64,000 nt of DNA from Radiobacillus deserti (GTDB taxonomy: Bacteria; Bacillota; Bacilli; Bacillales; Amphibacillaceae): the NCBI RefSeq assembly GCF_007301515.1, contig NZ_CP041666.1:992001-1056000 (forward strand), read 5' to 3'. The translations under genes and the position numbers were made by a program. The notes beneath the pieces were generated by a model, which saw only the letters and a program-made list of their open reading frames with translations, did not search any database and was not told the DNA's origin. Positions 1 through 9,832 of this stretch are shown here, piece by piece; position 1 is the stretch's first letter; every line of letters starts with the position of its first letter.

Positions 1-478
1 TATGATTCCGTTATATCGCTTCTTTGGAAACATTACCTCTGTTTTCCCTGCGATTGGAATTGATACGTTATCAGCTGCTATTCTTCCAACGGTTACCACG
101 GCTTTTTTTATCTTTTTCTTCCGGCAAAACACAAAGATGTTTCCGAAGGAATTAATCGAAGCGGGTAGAATAGATGGTCTTAGTGAATTAGGGATTTTCT
201 TTCGAATCTATGTTCCTACGATGAAAACCACCTATGCTGCGGCGGCGATTATTGCATTCATGAATAGTTGGAATAATTACTTGTGGCCGTTGGTTATCTT
301 GCAGTCACCTGAGAAAAAAACAATTCCTCTGTTAATTTCAAATCTAGGTGCAGGATACGCCCCTGATTATGGGGTTATTATGACGGCGATAGTTATCGCA
401 ACCTTGCCCACAGCCATTGTATTCTTCTTTATGCAAAAGCATTTTGTTGCGGGAATGATGGGATCTGTGAAAGGCTAA
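1..478 (+). CDS. sugar ABC transporter permease, MalG/LacG type (C-terminal part)
   Basis: This is the C-terminal 158 residues of a carbohydrate ABC importer inner-membrane permease; the frame is open at the window edge, so the true start lies upstream. It holds the cytoplasmic EAA loop that docks on the ATPase (ELIEAGRIDGLSELGIFF, about residues 50-67 of the visible part) followed by two hydrophobic helices and the usual short C-terminus ending MGSVKG. The gene ends 22 bases before an alpha-galactosidase, so it is most likely the second permease of an alpha-galactoside (raffinose/melibiose-type) uptake system. The substrate is inferred from the neighbours only. Confidence 0.9.
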   Translation, partial: MIPLYRFFGNITSVFPAIGIDTLSAAILPTVTTAFFIFFFRQNTKMFPKELIEAGRIDGLSELGIFFRIYVPTMKTTYAAAAIIAFMNSWNNYLWPLVILQSPEKKTIPLLISNLGAGYAPDYGVIMTAIVIATLPTAIVFFFMQKHFVAGMMGSVKG

Positions 479-500
479 TAAACTTTTAGAGGAGAAGAGT

Positions 501-2711
501 ATGCCTATTTTTTATAACGAAGCAAATCAAGAGTTTCATTTACAAACAAGTGAGGCAAGTTATATATTTCATGTTCTTCCCAATGGTCAGCTCGGGCATC
601 TGTATTATGGAAAACGCATGAAGCACCGACCATCTTTTCAACACCTTTATTATGTGAGAGAGCAGCCAAATACTGCAAATGTATTCGAGAATCATTTGGA
701 TTTCTCTTTAGATACTGTGCAGCAAGAATATCCTTCCTATGGGACTACAGACTTCCGAGAACCTGCTTATCAAATTAAGCAGCCATCTGGGAGTAGGATT
801 ACTGATTTTCGCTATATCAATCACCGAATCTATGTTGGTAAACAAAGACTAGAAGGATTACCAGCTACGTATGTTGAGAATGAGAGGGAAGCAACCTCTG
901 TTGAAGTGGTTTTAGTAGATGAGCTAATTCAAATGGAACTGATTCTTCAATACAGTGTTTTTGAAGAGCGAAATGCTATTACTAGATCGGTGTATTTTAC
1001 AAATCATGGAGACCATATTACTTCCATAACAAGGGCCATGAGCGCTAGTATTGATTTTCCGGATGCAGAATATGATGTAATGGAACTAGCTGGTTCTTGG
1101 GCAAGGGAACGTCATGTGAAAAAAAATAGACTCCATAAAGGAATCCAGAAAATAGGGAGTACGCGGGGAGCAAGCAGTGCGCAGCATAATCCGTTTATTG
1201 CCTTAAAGCGACCACACTCTGATGAAAATCAAGGAGAGGTGTACGGGTTTAGTTTTGTTTATAGTGGCAACTTTACAGCACAAGTAGAAGTGGATCATTA
1301 TGACGTTACTCGTGTCATGGTTGGGATTAACCCTTTTGATTTTGAATGGCAGTTACAACCTGGGGAGTCTTTTCAAACACCAGAAGTGGTGATGGTGTTT
1401 TCAAACAAAGGTTTGAATGGGATGAGTCAGACATTTCATTCCTTGTATCGAGACAGATTGGTTAGAGGGAAATGGCGTAATCAGGAACGACCGATTCTTA
1501 TTAATAATTGGGAAGCCACCTATTTTAACTTCAATGAGGAGAAAATTTTGGAGATTGCAAAACAAGCAAAGCAAGTAGGGATCGAGCTATTGGTTTTGGA
1601 TGATGGCTGGTTCGGTATGAGGAATGATGATACGACATCGTTAGGAGACTGGGAAGTAAATAAGGCTAAAATTCCAAGCGGTATCAAAGGGTTAGCCAAG
1701 AAAGTCAATGAGATCGGACTTGACTTTGGATTATGGATAGAACCGGAGATGGTTTCTAAACAAAGTAAGCTCTATGCCTTACATCCGGATTGGGTGATAC
1801 AAGTGCCTGGAAGAAGGCTATCGCAAGGACGGAATCAATATGTCTTGGATTTATCGAATCAAGAGGTAGTGGACTACTTGTACCGAACATTCAAACAACT
1901 GCTAGAGGAAGCCTCGATCTCTTATATCAAATGGGATATGAATCGTTATATGACGGAAGTTGGTTCGACTTCGCTACCTGCATATCGCCAAGGTGAGGTG
2001 GCGCATCGGTATATGTTAGGAGTCTATCAATTGTATGAACAATTAACATCTGAATTTCCAGATATACTTTTTGAGTCTTGCGCAGCTGGAGGATGTCGAT
2101 TCGATCCAGGTATGCTCTACTATGCTCCACAAGTATGGACGAGTGATAACACGGATGCCATCGAACGGTTGAAAATTCAGTATGGTACTTCCTTTGTTTA
2201 TCCTTTGAGTTCAATGGGTGCTCATGTCTCCTCTATACCGAATCATCAGGTAGATCGTATAACAAGTTTAGATACGAGAGCAAATGTGGCCTATTTTGGT
2301 GTGTTTGGCTATGAATTGGATATAACAAAAATGGATGAAATGGAGCTTCAAATCTTGAGGGATCAAATTCTGTTTTATAAGAATAATAGAAGATTTCTTC
2401 ATGAAGGAACATTTTATCGATTAAAGAGTCCATTTAACGAAAAAGCTGGAAGCTGGATGGTTGTATCACGGGATAAAACAGAGGCATTGGTCGGGTATTA
2501 TCGAATGTTGGCCCGGGCAAATGATGGATTCCATCGATTGACTTTAAAGGGGCTAGATGATGATTCTCAATATGAGCTTTTAGGTACAGATGATTATTTC
2601 TACGGAGACGAGCTCATGCATGCTGGTATAATCATAGATCGTTATAGGTCGAATCAGGAAAAAGGTGACTTTTCATCGAACTTGTTTCACTTTTTAAAAA
2701 GAGAGGAGTAA
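501..2711 (+). CDS. alpha-galactosidase, GH36
   Basis: A cytoplasmic retaining alpha-galactosidase (736 aa, the normal length of Bacillus GH36 enzymes) that releases terminal alpha-1,6-galactose from melibiose, raffinose and stachyose. An N-terminal beta-sandwich (about 1-330) precedes the TIM barrel. The block LLVLDDGWFG is followed by YIKWDMNR, whose Asp479 is the expected nucleophile, and by WTSDNTDA, whose Asp549 is the expected acid/base; the GGCRFDPG loop typical of the family lies between them. GAGGAG lies just upstream of the ATG. It is co-transcribed with the upstream permease and with the GH42 gene five bases downstream. Confidence 0.95.
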   Translation: MPIFYNEANQEFHLQTSEASYIFHVLPNGQLGHLYYGKRMKHRPSFQHLYYVREQPNTANVFENHLDFSLDTVQQEYPSYGTTDFREPAYQIKQPSGSRITDFRYINHRIYVGKQRLEGLPATYVENEREATSVEVVLVDELIQMELILQYSVFEERNAITRSVYFTNHGDHITSITRAMSASIDFPDAEYDVMELAGSWARERHVKKNRLHKGIQKIGSTRGASSAQHNPFIALKRPHSDENQGEVYGFSFVYSGNFTAQVEVDHYDVTRVMVGINPFDFEWQLQPGESFQTPEVVMVFSNKGLNGMSQTFHSLYRDRLVRGKWRNQERPILINNWEATYFNFNEEKILEIAKQAKQVGIELLVLDDGWFGMRNDDTTSLGDWEVNKAKIPSGIKGLAKKVNEIGLDFGLWIEPEMVSKQSKLYALHPDWVIQVPGRRLSQGRNQYVLDLSNQEVVDYLYRTFKQLLEEASISYIKWDMNRYMTEVGSTSLPAYRQGEVAHRYMLGVYQLYEQLTSEFPDILFESCAAGGCRFDPGMLYYAPQVWTSDNTDAIERLKIQYGTSFVYPLSSMGAHVSSIPNHQVDRITSLDTRANVAYFGVFGYELDITKMDEMELQILRDQILFYKNNRRFLHEGTFYRLKSPFNEKAGSWMVVSRDKTEALVGYYRMLARANDGFHRLTLKGLDDDSQYELLGTDDYFYGDELMHAGIIIDRYRSNQEKGDFSSNLFHFLKREE

Positions 2712-2715
2712 TAGG

Positions 2716-4734
2716 ATGATTAATGAACGATTACCAAAGATATGGCATGGCGGAGATTATAACCCTGAGCAGTGGGATGCATCAATTTGGGATGAAGACA
2801 CTCGAATGTTTAAATTGGCTGGTATTAACGTAGCCACACTTAATGTTTTTTCATGGGCTCGCAATCAGCCTGACGAGCATACGTATGATTTTGACTGGCT
2901 AGATGAAACTATTGATCGTCTTTATCAGCAAGGGATCTATACCTGTTTGGCTACAAGTACGGCGGCGCATCCTGCTTGGATGGCAAAACGCTATCCAGAT
3001 ATTCTTCGAGTGGATGTTCATGGTAGAAAGCGAAAGTTCGGAAGTCGTCACAACTCTTGTCCTAACAGTCCAACATATAGAAAGTACGCGGAACAGATAG
3101 CGGAAAAGTTAGCTGAGCGATATAGTGAGCATCCTGCTGTTCTAATCTGGCATATTTCCAATGAATATGGCGGCTACTGCTACTGTGACCAATGTGAGAA
3201 AGCGTTTCGTGTTTGGTTAAAGGAAAAGTATGGAACGGTTGAAAAGCTAAACAAGGTATGGAACACGAGCTTTTGGGGACATACGTTTTACGACTGGGAT
3301 GAAATTGTTCTCCCTAGCTTTTTGAGTGAAGAAAGAGAAGGAAATGAATCCGACTTTCAAGGAATTTCATTAGATTTTCGTCGTTTTCAGTCTGATAGTT
3401 TATTAGATTGCTATAAGCTGGAATATCAAGCAATTCGCAAGTATGATTCACAGAACCCGATTACCACTAATTTGATGGGTACTTTCCCAATGCTAGACTA
3501 TTTTAAATGGGCTAAGGAAATAGATGTTGTCTCATGGGATAACTATCCTGCTATTGATACACCTATTAGTTACACAGCGATGACACATGATTTAATGAGA
3601 GGATTAAAAAGTGGTCAGCCATTTATGTTAATGGAACAAACTCCTAGCCAACAAAACTGGCAGCCCTACAACTCATTAAAACGACCAGGAATAATGCGGT
3701 TGTGGAGTTATCAAGCATTGGGGCGCGGCGCAGACACAATCATGTATTTCCAATTGCGCCGTTCGATAGGGGCTTGTGAGAAGTATCATGGGGCTGTGAT
3801 TGAACATGTCGGACATGAGCACACTAGAGTGTTTCGGGAAGTAGCCGAAGTCGGTAAGGAATTAACGCTCTTGTCTGAGCCACTGCTTGACTCGAGGGTT
3901 CCCGCAAAAGTAGCCATTGTGTTCGACTGGGAAAATAGATGGGCAGTGGAGCTATCTAGCGGCCCCTCTATATCTTTGGATTACGTAACAGAGGTTCATA
4001 AGTATTATAAAGCGTTCTACGAGGCCAACATTCAAGTGGATATGATCGGGGTAGAGGAGGACTTAAGTAAATATAATGTGGTGGTCGCGCCTGTCTTGTA
4101 CATGGTTAAAGACGGATACGAAGAAAAAATCGAAGCCTTTGTGAAAAATGGGGGTACATTTCTTACTACCTTCTTTAGTGGTATTGTAGACGAGCACGAC
4201 TTAGTAACCTTGGGAGGGTATCCAGGTAAACTACGAGAGCTTCTAGGTATCTGGGTAGAAGAAATCGATGCACTTCACCCTAGTGTAACGAATGAAATGA
4301 TAATGAAAGAATCTTGGGGAAAGCAACGTTATACGTGTCATTTACTTTTTGATTTGCTTCACACCGAAGGAGCAAAGGTAGTCGCTGAATACGGATCCGA
4401 TTTTTATAAAGGGATGCCGGTTGTAACTAGAAATAGCTTTGGTAATGGAGAAGCTTGGTATGTTGCTTCTAGCCCAGATGATAGTTTTTTGGGGGATTTA
4501 ATTGGGCACTTATGTGAAAAGAATGATGTGCGCCCATTTCTTAAGGTCCCAAAAGATGTGGAAACATCTGTACGAGAAAAAGATGGAAAAACATACGTAT
4601 TTGTACTTAACCACCGTGACGACTCTGTAGAGATTGACTTGCAGGATGAGCGTTATCTAGACTTATTAAGGGAGGAATTCTGTAGCGGTAAGATACTATT
4701 AGAACGCAAAGGGGTTCTGATTTTAGAAAAATAG
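2716..4734 (+). CDS. beta-galactosidase, GH42
   Basis: A GH42 beta-galactosidase of 672 aa, the family's usual size. The N-terminal barrel carries the acid/base Glu150 in HISNEYG and the nucleophile Glu307 in FMLMEQTP. The family zinc-site cysteines are visible (one in RHNSCPN and three in YCYCDQC). A trimerisation-like domain and a C-terminal beta domain (ending VLILEK) follow. It starts five bases after the GH36 stop, and a strong terminator follows, so it closes the galactoside operon: the permease imports an oligosaccharide, GH36 removes alpha-galactose and GH42 removes beta-galactose. Confidence 0.95.
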   Translation: MINERLPKIWHGGDYNPEQWDASIWDEDTRMFKLAGINVATLNVFSWARNQPDEHTYDFDWLDETIDRLYQQGIYTCLATSTAAHPAWMAKRYPDILRVDVHGRKRKFGSRHNSCPNSPTYRKYAEQIAEKLAERYSEHPAVLIWHISNEYGGYCYCDQCEKAFRVWLKEKYGTVEKLNKVWNTSFWGHTFYDWDEIVLPSFLSEEREGNESDFQGISLDFRRFQSDSLLDCYKLEYQAIRKYDSQNPITTNLMGTFPMLDYFKWAKEIDVVSWDNYPAIDTPISYTAMTHDLMRGLKSGQPFMLMEQTPSQQNWQPYNSLKRPGIMRLWSYQALGRGADTIMYFQLRRSIGACEKYHGAVIEHVGHEHTRVFREVAEVGKELTLLSEPLLDSRVPAKVAIVFDWENRWAVELSSGPSISLDYVTEVHKYYKAFYEANIQVDMIGVEEDLSKYNVVVAPVLYMVKDGYEEKIEAFVKNGGTFLTTFFSGIVDEHDLVTLGGYPGKLRELLGIWVEEIDALHPSVTNEMIMKESWGKQRYTCHLLFDLLHTEGAKVVAEYGSDFYKGMPVVTRNSFGNGEAWYVASSPDDSFLGDLIGHLCEKNDVRPFLKVPKDVETSVREKDGKTYVFVLNHRDDSVEIDLQDERYLDLLREEFCSGKILLERKGVLILEK

Positions 4735-4743
4735 AAAATGACA

Positions 4744-4783
4744 CAGCCTTTGGTCGGATTTGTCCCGATCAAAGGCTGTTTTT
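4744..4783 (+). terminator. rho-independent terminator of the galactosidase operon
   Basis: A 14-bp stem with one G-T pair (CAGCCTTTGGTCGG against CCGATCAAAGGCTG) is followed by TTTTT, 10 bases after the GH42 stop. Confidence 0.85.
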
Positions 4784-4808
4784 ACGACTAACCATATTAC
4801 CTCACCAT

Positions 4809-4838
4809 TTGTTGATTGCATAGCGGATGAAGTACAAT
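4809..4838 (+). promoter_or_regulatory. candidate sigma-A promoter for the oxidoreductase/YhcX operon
   Basis: TTGTTG (4809-4814) and TACAAT (4833-4838) are separated by 18 bases, about 40 bases before the next start codon and after a terminator. Confidence 0.4.
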
Positions 4839-4877
4839 GAGAGTAAGCTAGATAAAATAACGTGATGAGGTGAAACC

Positions 4878-5801
4878 ATGAACATACCTCGAATAGGGAT
4901 TGTCGGTTTAGGGGGAATTGCTCAGAAAGCATACTTACCAACGCTGACAAAAGAAACAAATTGGAAGCTAGTCGGTGCTTTTTCCCCTACCAAAGAGAAA
5001 AGAGACCGTATATGCCAGGCGTATAGAATGGAGAGTATAGAAAGTTTAGAGACTTTAAGTGGTCAAGTGGATGCAGCATTTGTACACACTTCCACACCGA
5101 CGCATTTTTCCGTTGTGAAAGCGCTGTTAGAACGAGGAGTAGATGTTTACGTAGATAAACCACTTGCGGCAACACTAGAAGAAGCAGAAGAGCTCGTGGA
5201 AATAAGTGAAAAACGAAATCGCAAGCTTATGGTAGGTTTTAATCGACGTTTTGCACCGTTTTACCGAAAGGCAAAGGAGCTTGCTTCAGACTATGTATGG
5301 GTGCATATGGAGAAGCACCGAATGAATGGGGTGGGTCCTCACGATTTTTCTTTCACCATGTTGGATGATTATCTGCATCTGGTAGATACATTGAGATGGA
5401 TAGGACTTAGCGAATTGCAAGTGGCTAATCACTTTGTTCAAACCAATGAAAAAGACCAACTTGTATTTGCTAAACATATGTATCAAAATGAGCATGCTAT
5501 TTTCTCATCAGCCATGCACCGAGAATCTGGTTCAGGATTAGAAAAGCTAGAAATATTTGGAGTAGATCAAATTATCCGAGTAGAAAACTTAACTCGATTA
5601 GAAGTGGAACAAAATAATCAAGTTCAAGTAACAGAACCAGGATCATGGGATACGTTATTAAAGGTGCGTGGATTTGAGGACAGTGTCCAGCATTTTATCG
5701 ACTGTGTAATAGATGATCAAAAGCCAACTATAGATGGTGAAGAAGCTCTTCGATCTCAACAACTACTTCAGCAATTAGTATCAGAACTGGTACACAAGTA
5801 A
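4878..5801 (+). CDS. Gfo/Idh/MocA-family NAD(P)-dependent oxidoreductase
   Basis: A 307-aa dehydrogenase with an N-terminal Rossmann fold (GIVGLGGIAQK, residues 7-17) and the family block YVDKPLA near residue 94, whose lysine is a conserved active-site residue, followed by GFNRRFAP. The C-terminal alpha/beta dimerisation domain is complete. RBS is GATGAGG. Members act on sugars, inositols or related polyols; the substrate cannot be read from sequence. It follows a sugar operon but has its own promoter-like sequence, and is 13 bases upstream of a GNAT-nitrilase gene with which it probably forms an operon. Confidence 0.85.
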   Translation: MNIPRIGIVGLGGIAQKAYLPTLTKETNWKLVGAFSPTKEKRDRICQAYRMESIESLETLSGQVDAAFVHTSTPTHFSVVKALLERGVDVYVDKPLAATLEEAEELVEISEKRNRKLMVGFNRRFAPFYRKAKELASDYVWVHMEKHRMNGVGPHDFSFTMLDDYLHLVDTLRWIGLSELQVANHFVQTNEKDQLVFAKHMYQNEHAIFSSAMHRESGSGLEKLEIFGVDQIIRVENLTRLEVEQNNQVQVTEPGSWDTLLKVRGFEDSVQHFIDCVIDDQKPTIDGEEALRSQQLLQQLVSELVHK

Positions 5802-5814
5802 GGAGAATAGTGGA

Positions 5815-7365
5815 ATGTCAAAGCTAGATTTATCCCAATTTGAGAAAAAATTAGTTGTACGAAATATTGAAGAAAAAGATATCGACCAAATTATTGCTCT
5901 TCAGCTCATTTGCTTTCCTAATATGGAACCGTGGAAACGAGAACATCTAGTTAGTCACTTAAATCACTTCCCGGAAGGCCAATTCTGTGTAGAATATGAC
6001 GGGCAGATTATTGGAAGCTGTTCAAGCTTACTTTTAAACTTTGATGAGTACGATGATAAGCATACCTGGGACGATATTACCGATGGTGGATATATCACTA
6101 ATCACAACCCAGAAGGCTATAACATGTACGGGATTGAAGTTATGGTAGACCCGAATTTTCAAGGGATGAAAATAGGGAAGCGTCTCTATGAAGCAAGAAA
6201 GGAACTTGCTAGAGAATTGAATCTGAAAAGTATTATTATTGGCGGTAGAATTCCCAACTATCATAAATATGAAGATACGCTCACACCGAGAGAGTATGTC
6301 GAAGAGGTTAGCAACAAAAATATTTTCGATCCAGTCCTAACGTTTCAGATAATGAACGGGTTTTCCGTGATGCGGATTAATCCAGGTTATTTACCGGATG
6401 ACCGCCAATCTGCTAAGTATGCGACCTTGATGGAATGGAACAACATAGAATACCTTCCTAAGACGAAGCGTCATTATAAGACGGCGTTTCCTGTCCGGAT
6501 TACCGTTATCCAATATATGATGAAGGATATTGAATCCTTTGAGGAATTTGCAAGACAAGTGGAATATTATGTGGATGTTGCCTATGACTTTGGCTCCGAC
6601 TTTGCTGTGTTTCCTGAAATTTTCACGACACAGCTCATGTCATTCTTAGAGGAAAAAGTCCCATCAAAAGCAGTACGAAAGCTTTCGGAATACACCGAGG
6701 ATTATATCGAACTATTTACTAAATTGGCTGTAAAATATAATGTGAACATTGTGGGGGGATCCCACTTCGTTGAAGAGGACGATCACATCTATAACATTGC
6801 CTACTTGTTTAGACGAGATGGAACGATTGAGAAGCAGTATAAATTACATGTCACACCGAACGAAAAAATGTGGTGGGGTATAAACGCCGGAGATAAGGTG
6901 AAGGTATTTGACACGGACTGTGGAAAAATTGCGATACAGATTTGTTATGATATCCAATTTCCAGAGCTGGCTCGTCATGCAGCGGATCAAGGAGCGAATA
7001 TCATCTTTGTTCCGTTTTGTACGGATGATCGACAAGGATATCTTCGTGTTCGATATTGTGCTCAAGCAAGAGCAATTGAAAATCAAGTTTATACGGTTAT
7101 TGCAGGAACTGTAGGAAACTTAACACAAGTGGAGAATATGGATATCCAATATGCTCAATCCGGGATATTCACCCCTTCCGATTTTGAATTTGCTAGAGAT
7201 GGAATTGTCGGAGAATGTCATCCAAACATTGAGACAGTTGTAGTAGGAGATGTAGATTTAGAAATCCTACGTCGTCAACGTAAAACAGGTACGGTTCGAC
7301 AGCAGCAAGACAGAAGAAAAGATTTATTTGAATTACGATATAAAAAAGCAGGGATGAACGAATAA
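5815..7365 (+). CDS. yhcX: GNAT acetyltransferase-nitrilase fusion, YhcX-like
   Basis: A 516-aa two-domain protein. Residues about 12-200 form a GNAT domain (acetyl-CoA loop region NFQGMKIGKRLY), and residues about 225-500 form a carbon-nitrogen hydrolase with a full triad: Glu268 in FPEIF, Lys343 in YKLHV and Cys377 in QICYD. Length and order match Bacillus subtilis YhcX. The nitrilase half would hydrolyse an amide or nitrile and the GNAT half may acylate an amine, but no substrate is established. It lies 13 bases after the oxidoreductase and is followed by a perfect terminator. Confidence 0.88.
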   Translation: MSKLDLSQFEKKLVVRNIEEKDIDQIIALQLICFPNMEPWKREHLVSHLNHFPEGQFCVEYDGQIIGSCSSLLLNFDEYDDKHTWDDITDGGYITNHNPEGYNMYGIEVMVDPNFQGMKIGKRLYEARKELARELNLKSIIIGGRIPNYHKYEDTLTPREYVEEVSNKNIFDPVLTFQIMNGFSVMRINPGYLPDDRQSAKYATLMEWNNIEYLPKTKRHYKTAFPVRITVIQYMMKDIESFEEFARQVEYYVDVAYDFGSDFAVFPEIFTTQLMSFLEEKVPSKAVRKLSEYTEDYIELFTKLAVKYNVNIVGGSHFVEEDDHIYNIAYLFRRDGTIEKQYKLHVTPNEKMWWGINAGDKVKVFDTDCGKIAIQICYDIQFPELARHAADQGANIIFVPFCTDDRQGYLRVRYCAQARAIENQVYTVIAGTVGNLTQVENMDIQYAQSGIFTPSDFEFARDGIVGECHPNIETVVVGDVDLEILRRQRKTGTVRQQQDRRKDLFELRYKKAGMNE

Positions 7366-7369
7366 AATA

Positions 7370-7404
7370 CCCCCGTAGTTATTTTACCAACTACGGGGGG
7401 TTTT
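7370..7404. terminator. terminator between convergent genes
   Basis: Perfect 11-bp stem CCCCCGTAGTT / AACTACGGGGG followed by GTTTTC on the plus strand. It ends the YhcX operon and may also stop the convergent acyltransferase transcript. Confidence 0.85.
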
Positions 7405-7431
7405 CGTTTCACTAATGAAAATAACTGAACT

Positions 7432-9432
7432 CTATAAATTTTTCTCCTCCAACGCTTTGACAAGATGTTCCTTTAGCGGTTTTGCTAAAGTTTTCGAATA
7501 TAACGTACTAAGGTGGTGGTAGTCACGATAGACGATTACGTTACCTATAACTGGTGGACACGTATCCTCATCACAGAAGTATTCCGATAAATCGGCGAAT
7601 GTTACGTTATCCGAAATCCCTTCTGTGTTTTCCCATGGTGGATTTTCAGATAAAGCACTGTCTCTAGATCGTGAACATTCCTCCATATAATTCTCAGATT
7701 CCTCTACACAAATCGGTGTATCTACTTTAGAACGAGGAGTGTCGCGAATGGCGAAAATCTCAGCGATTCCATCTAAATTCTTAAATTGCTCCTTGTATCC
7801 ATCTGGAACCTTTGCTCCATCATTGACGTTTGCTGTTGTAACAACGAGATCTGGAGGGTCCTCCTTCAGCAATTTTAGAACCTCATCATTCCACTCCATA
7901 CATTGCTTGTTAAGTTTCCCATCAAAATCCTGTGTAGAGAAACGGCAGGCATCCTTATTGTAAATATCTATTTGTAAATGAAGATCATCTGCCAGCTCCG
8001 CTAAAGCAGGGTACCAGTGACCAGAGTGAGAGCCACCTACTAATGCTATCGTATGCTCTGGATTATCTGTATCACCTTTGGAGCATTTTGTAATGCGATT
8101 ATCATTCATATTCGAATAGCAATCTGGATTATCGTAAAAAGCTGGAAGATCTTCTTTTATCTTTAATCCGTCTGGAGCTGGTTCTACATCTTCTGCTGGT
8201 TTTATATCTTCATAGATAGCTAGGGCACCTGGATAATCCTTTTCCTCATATTGTCCTGCTGTTGCTCGATCAGCATTCACATAAGCTTGCCAAGATGTAT
8301 TAACAGCAAGTACTGGAAGCATAATAGCTAAGAGCACAAGAGCTGGTTTTAGTTTGGATTGTTTGATATCCATTTTGCGAATTGGTGTTTCGATAAACTT
8401 AATCGATAAGTAAGCCAAAACAGCTGTAATAAGTAACACAGAGATACCAACCCAAAGCGGTGCTTGTTCTTTATCGAAATACGTATAGTAAAAAACAAGA
8501 AGGGGCCAATGCCAGAGATAGAATCCATAAGAGATGCTACCGAAAAAGGTAAAAGGTTTCGATCCTAATAGCTTTTCTACCCCAAATTTATTTCCGTTTT
8601 CTGCTGCCAGTAGTACGAAAATAACGCCAGTTGTCGGCAATAGTGCTGCATATCCTGGAAAAACAGTTGAAACCGGTAGCAAAATTCCGGTTAAGCAAAT
8701 AATTGCTAAACCGAGCCAGCCCATAACAAATGTAACAGGCTTTTTAAATTTAAGGTAAGGAAGGAGTAACGCTAGTATCCCTCCAAGACTAAATTCCCAA
8801 ACACGAGCAAGCGTATCAAAATACGCCCAAGGCTGATTCACTTCCGTCTTGTAAACGGAATAGCTTAGGGAGCTCACGAAAAGAAGTATTAAAATTCCTA
8901 AAAGTGTCACTCTTACAGGTGTTTTCAATATTTTTCTCGCGATAAAATAGGCTAATAGAATAACAAATGGCCATGTAATATAAAATTGTCCTTGAATGGA
9001 AAGTGCCCAAAAATGCTGAAAAGGACTAGCTTCATTGTTTTGGGCTAAGTAATCTACAGAATTAAAAGCTAACTCCCAATTTTGAAAATATAGAGCGGAA
9101 GCATATGCTTCTGAAACAATTTGCTCCCATTGGACTTTAGGCATCACATATATAGATCCTAGAATAATAGTCAAAATAACAGTAAATGCCACCGGGAATA
9201 ACCGTTTGGCAAGTCCCAAAATATTCCCTATAAGATCAATCTTCCCTTGTCTCTCCATTCGAGATAGCAGAGAAGTTGTAATTAAATAACCAGAAACGAT
9301 AAAAAATACATCTACTCCCCCAGAAACCGAGCCAAGCCAAATGTGGTAAACAGCTACTAGAAGCGCTGCCACCGCTCTAACCCCTTCAATTTCAGGGCGA
9401 AATCTTTTTTCTGGTACTCTTAAATCCTTCAT
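7432..9432 (-). CDS. OatA-like acyltransferase (AT3 membrane domain plus SGNH domain)
   Basis: A 666-aa membrane protein. Residues about 10-370 are an acyltransferase-3 domain with ten or more helices and the signature block RPEIEGVRAVAALLVAVYH; the C-terminal half is an extracellular SGNH esterase-like domain with block I VGGSHSGHW and the distal Asp/His in YRDYHHLS. By family this moves an acyl (usually acetyl) group across the membrane onto a cell-wall polymer such as peptidoglycan MurNAc or a secondary polysaccharide. Block I reads GGSHS rather than the common GDSH. RBS GGGAG precedes the ATG. It stands alone. Confidence 0.9.
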   Translation of the reverse strand: MKDLRVPEKRFRPEIEGVRAVAALLVAVYHIWLGSVSGGVDVFFIVSGYLITTSLLSRMERQGKIDLIGNILGLAKRLFPVAFTVILTIILGSIYVMPKVQWEQIVSEAYASALYFQNWELAFNSVDYLAQNNEASPFQHFWALSIQGQFYITWPFVILLAYFIARKILKTPVRVTLLGILILLFVSSLSYSVYKTEVNQPWAYFDTLARVWEFSLGGILALLLPYLKFKKPVTFVMGWLGLAIICLTGILLPVSTVFPGYAALLPTTGVIFVLLAAENGNKFGVEKLLGSKPFTFFGSISYGFYLWHWPLLVFYYTYFDKEQAPLWVGISVLLITAVLAYLSIKFIETPIRKMDIKQSKLKPALVLLAIMLPVLAVNTSWQAYVNADRATAGQYEEKDYPGALAIYEDIKPAEDVEPAPDGLKIKEDLPAFYDNPDCYSNMNDNRITKCSKGDTDNPEHTIALVGGSHSGHWYPALAELADDLHLQIDIYNKDACRFSTQDFDGKLNKQCMEWNDEVLKLLKEDPPDLVVTTANVNDGAKVPDGYKEQFKNLDGIAEIFAIRDTPRSKVDTPICVEESENYMEECSRSRDSALSENPPWENTEGISDNVTFADLSEYFCDEDTCPPVIGNVIVYRDYHHLSTLYSKTLAKPLKEHLVKALEEKNL

Positions 9433-9539
9433 AAGTACACGCTCCCATATTCGTTTTTTGATTCGAAATGGTCTTATAAGTAACGTTTACGACTATACTA
9501 TCGTTCGATTTACTTATTCTTCCTTTTGGGCCATTGTAT

Positions 9540-9568
9540 ATTATAGTAGAAGCATTCCAATAATTCAA
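9540..9568 (-). promoter_or_regulatory. candidate promoter of the OatA-like gene
   Basis: Reading the minus strand, TTGAAT (9568-9563) and TATAAT (9545-9540) are 17 bases apart, giving a leader of about 100 bases. The rest of the 400-base gap 9433-9832 holds only the promoter region of the two-component system; no other gene was seen. Confidence 0.5.
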
Positions 9569-9797
9569 CACAGTGTAAAAAAGAAAAGTTGACCTAAACA
9601 CAGGATTTATAGATAGAACTAGGTTGGATTCTTCTACTCTGTAACCCTCATTATACTACTAGTGCGGAAGAGTTTGGAACAATACATAAAAAGATAAGTT
9701 GAGAAATATGTCGCCTATTTAACCATTAATTTTACATAATGGAAAACTATGGTTCTCTCTTTATCGTATAACAATCTTGCTTGTTTAAATATTTTGA

Positions 9798-9803
9798 TAT
9801 AAT
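9798..9803 (+). promoter_or_regulatory. -10 box candidate for the two-component operon
   Basis: TATAAT lies 30 bases before the kinase start. The only -35-like sequence, TTGCTT at 9777-9782, has a short 15-base spacer, so an activator may be needed. Confidence 0.4.
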
Positions 9804-9832
9804 TAAGAAAAAAACGTTAGGAAGAGAGTATT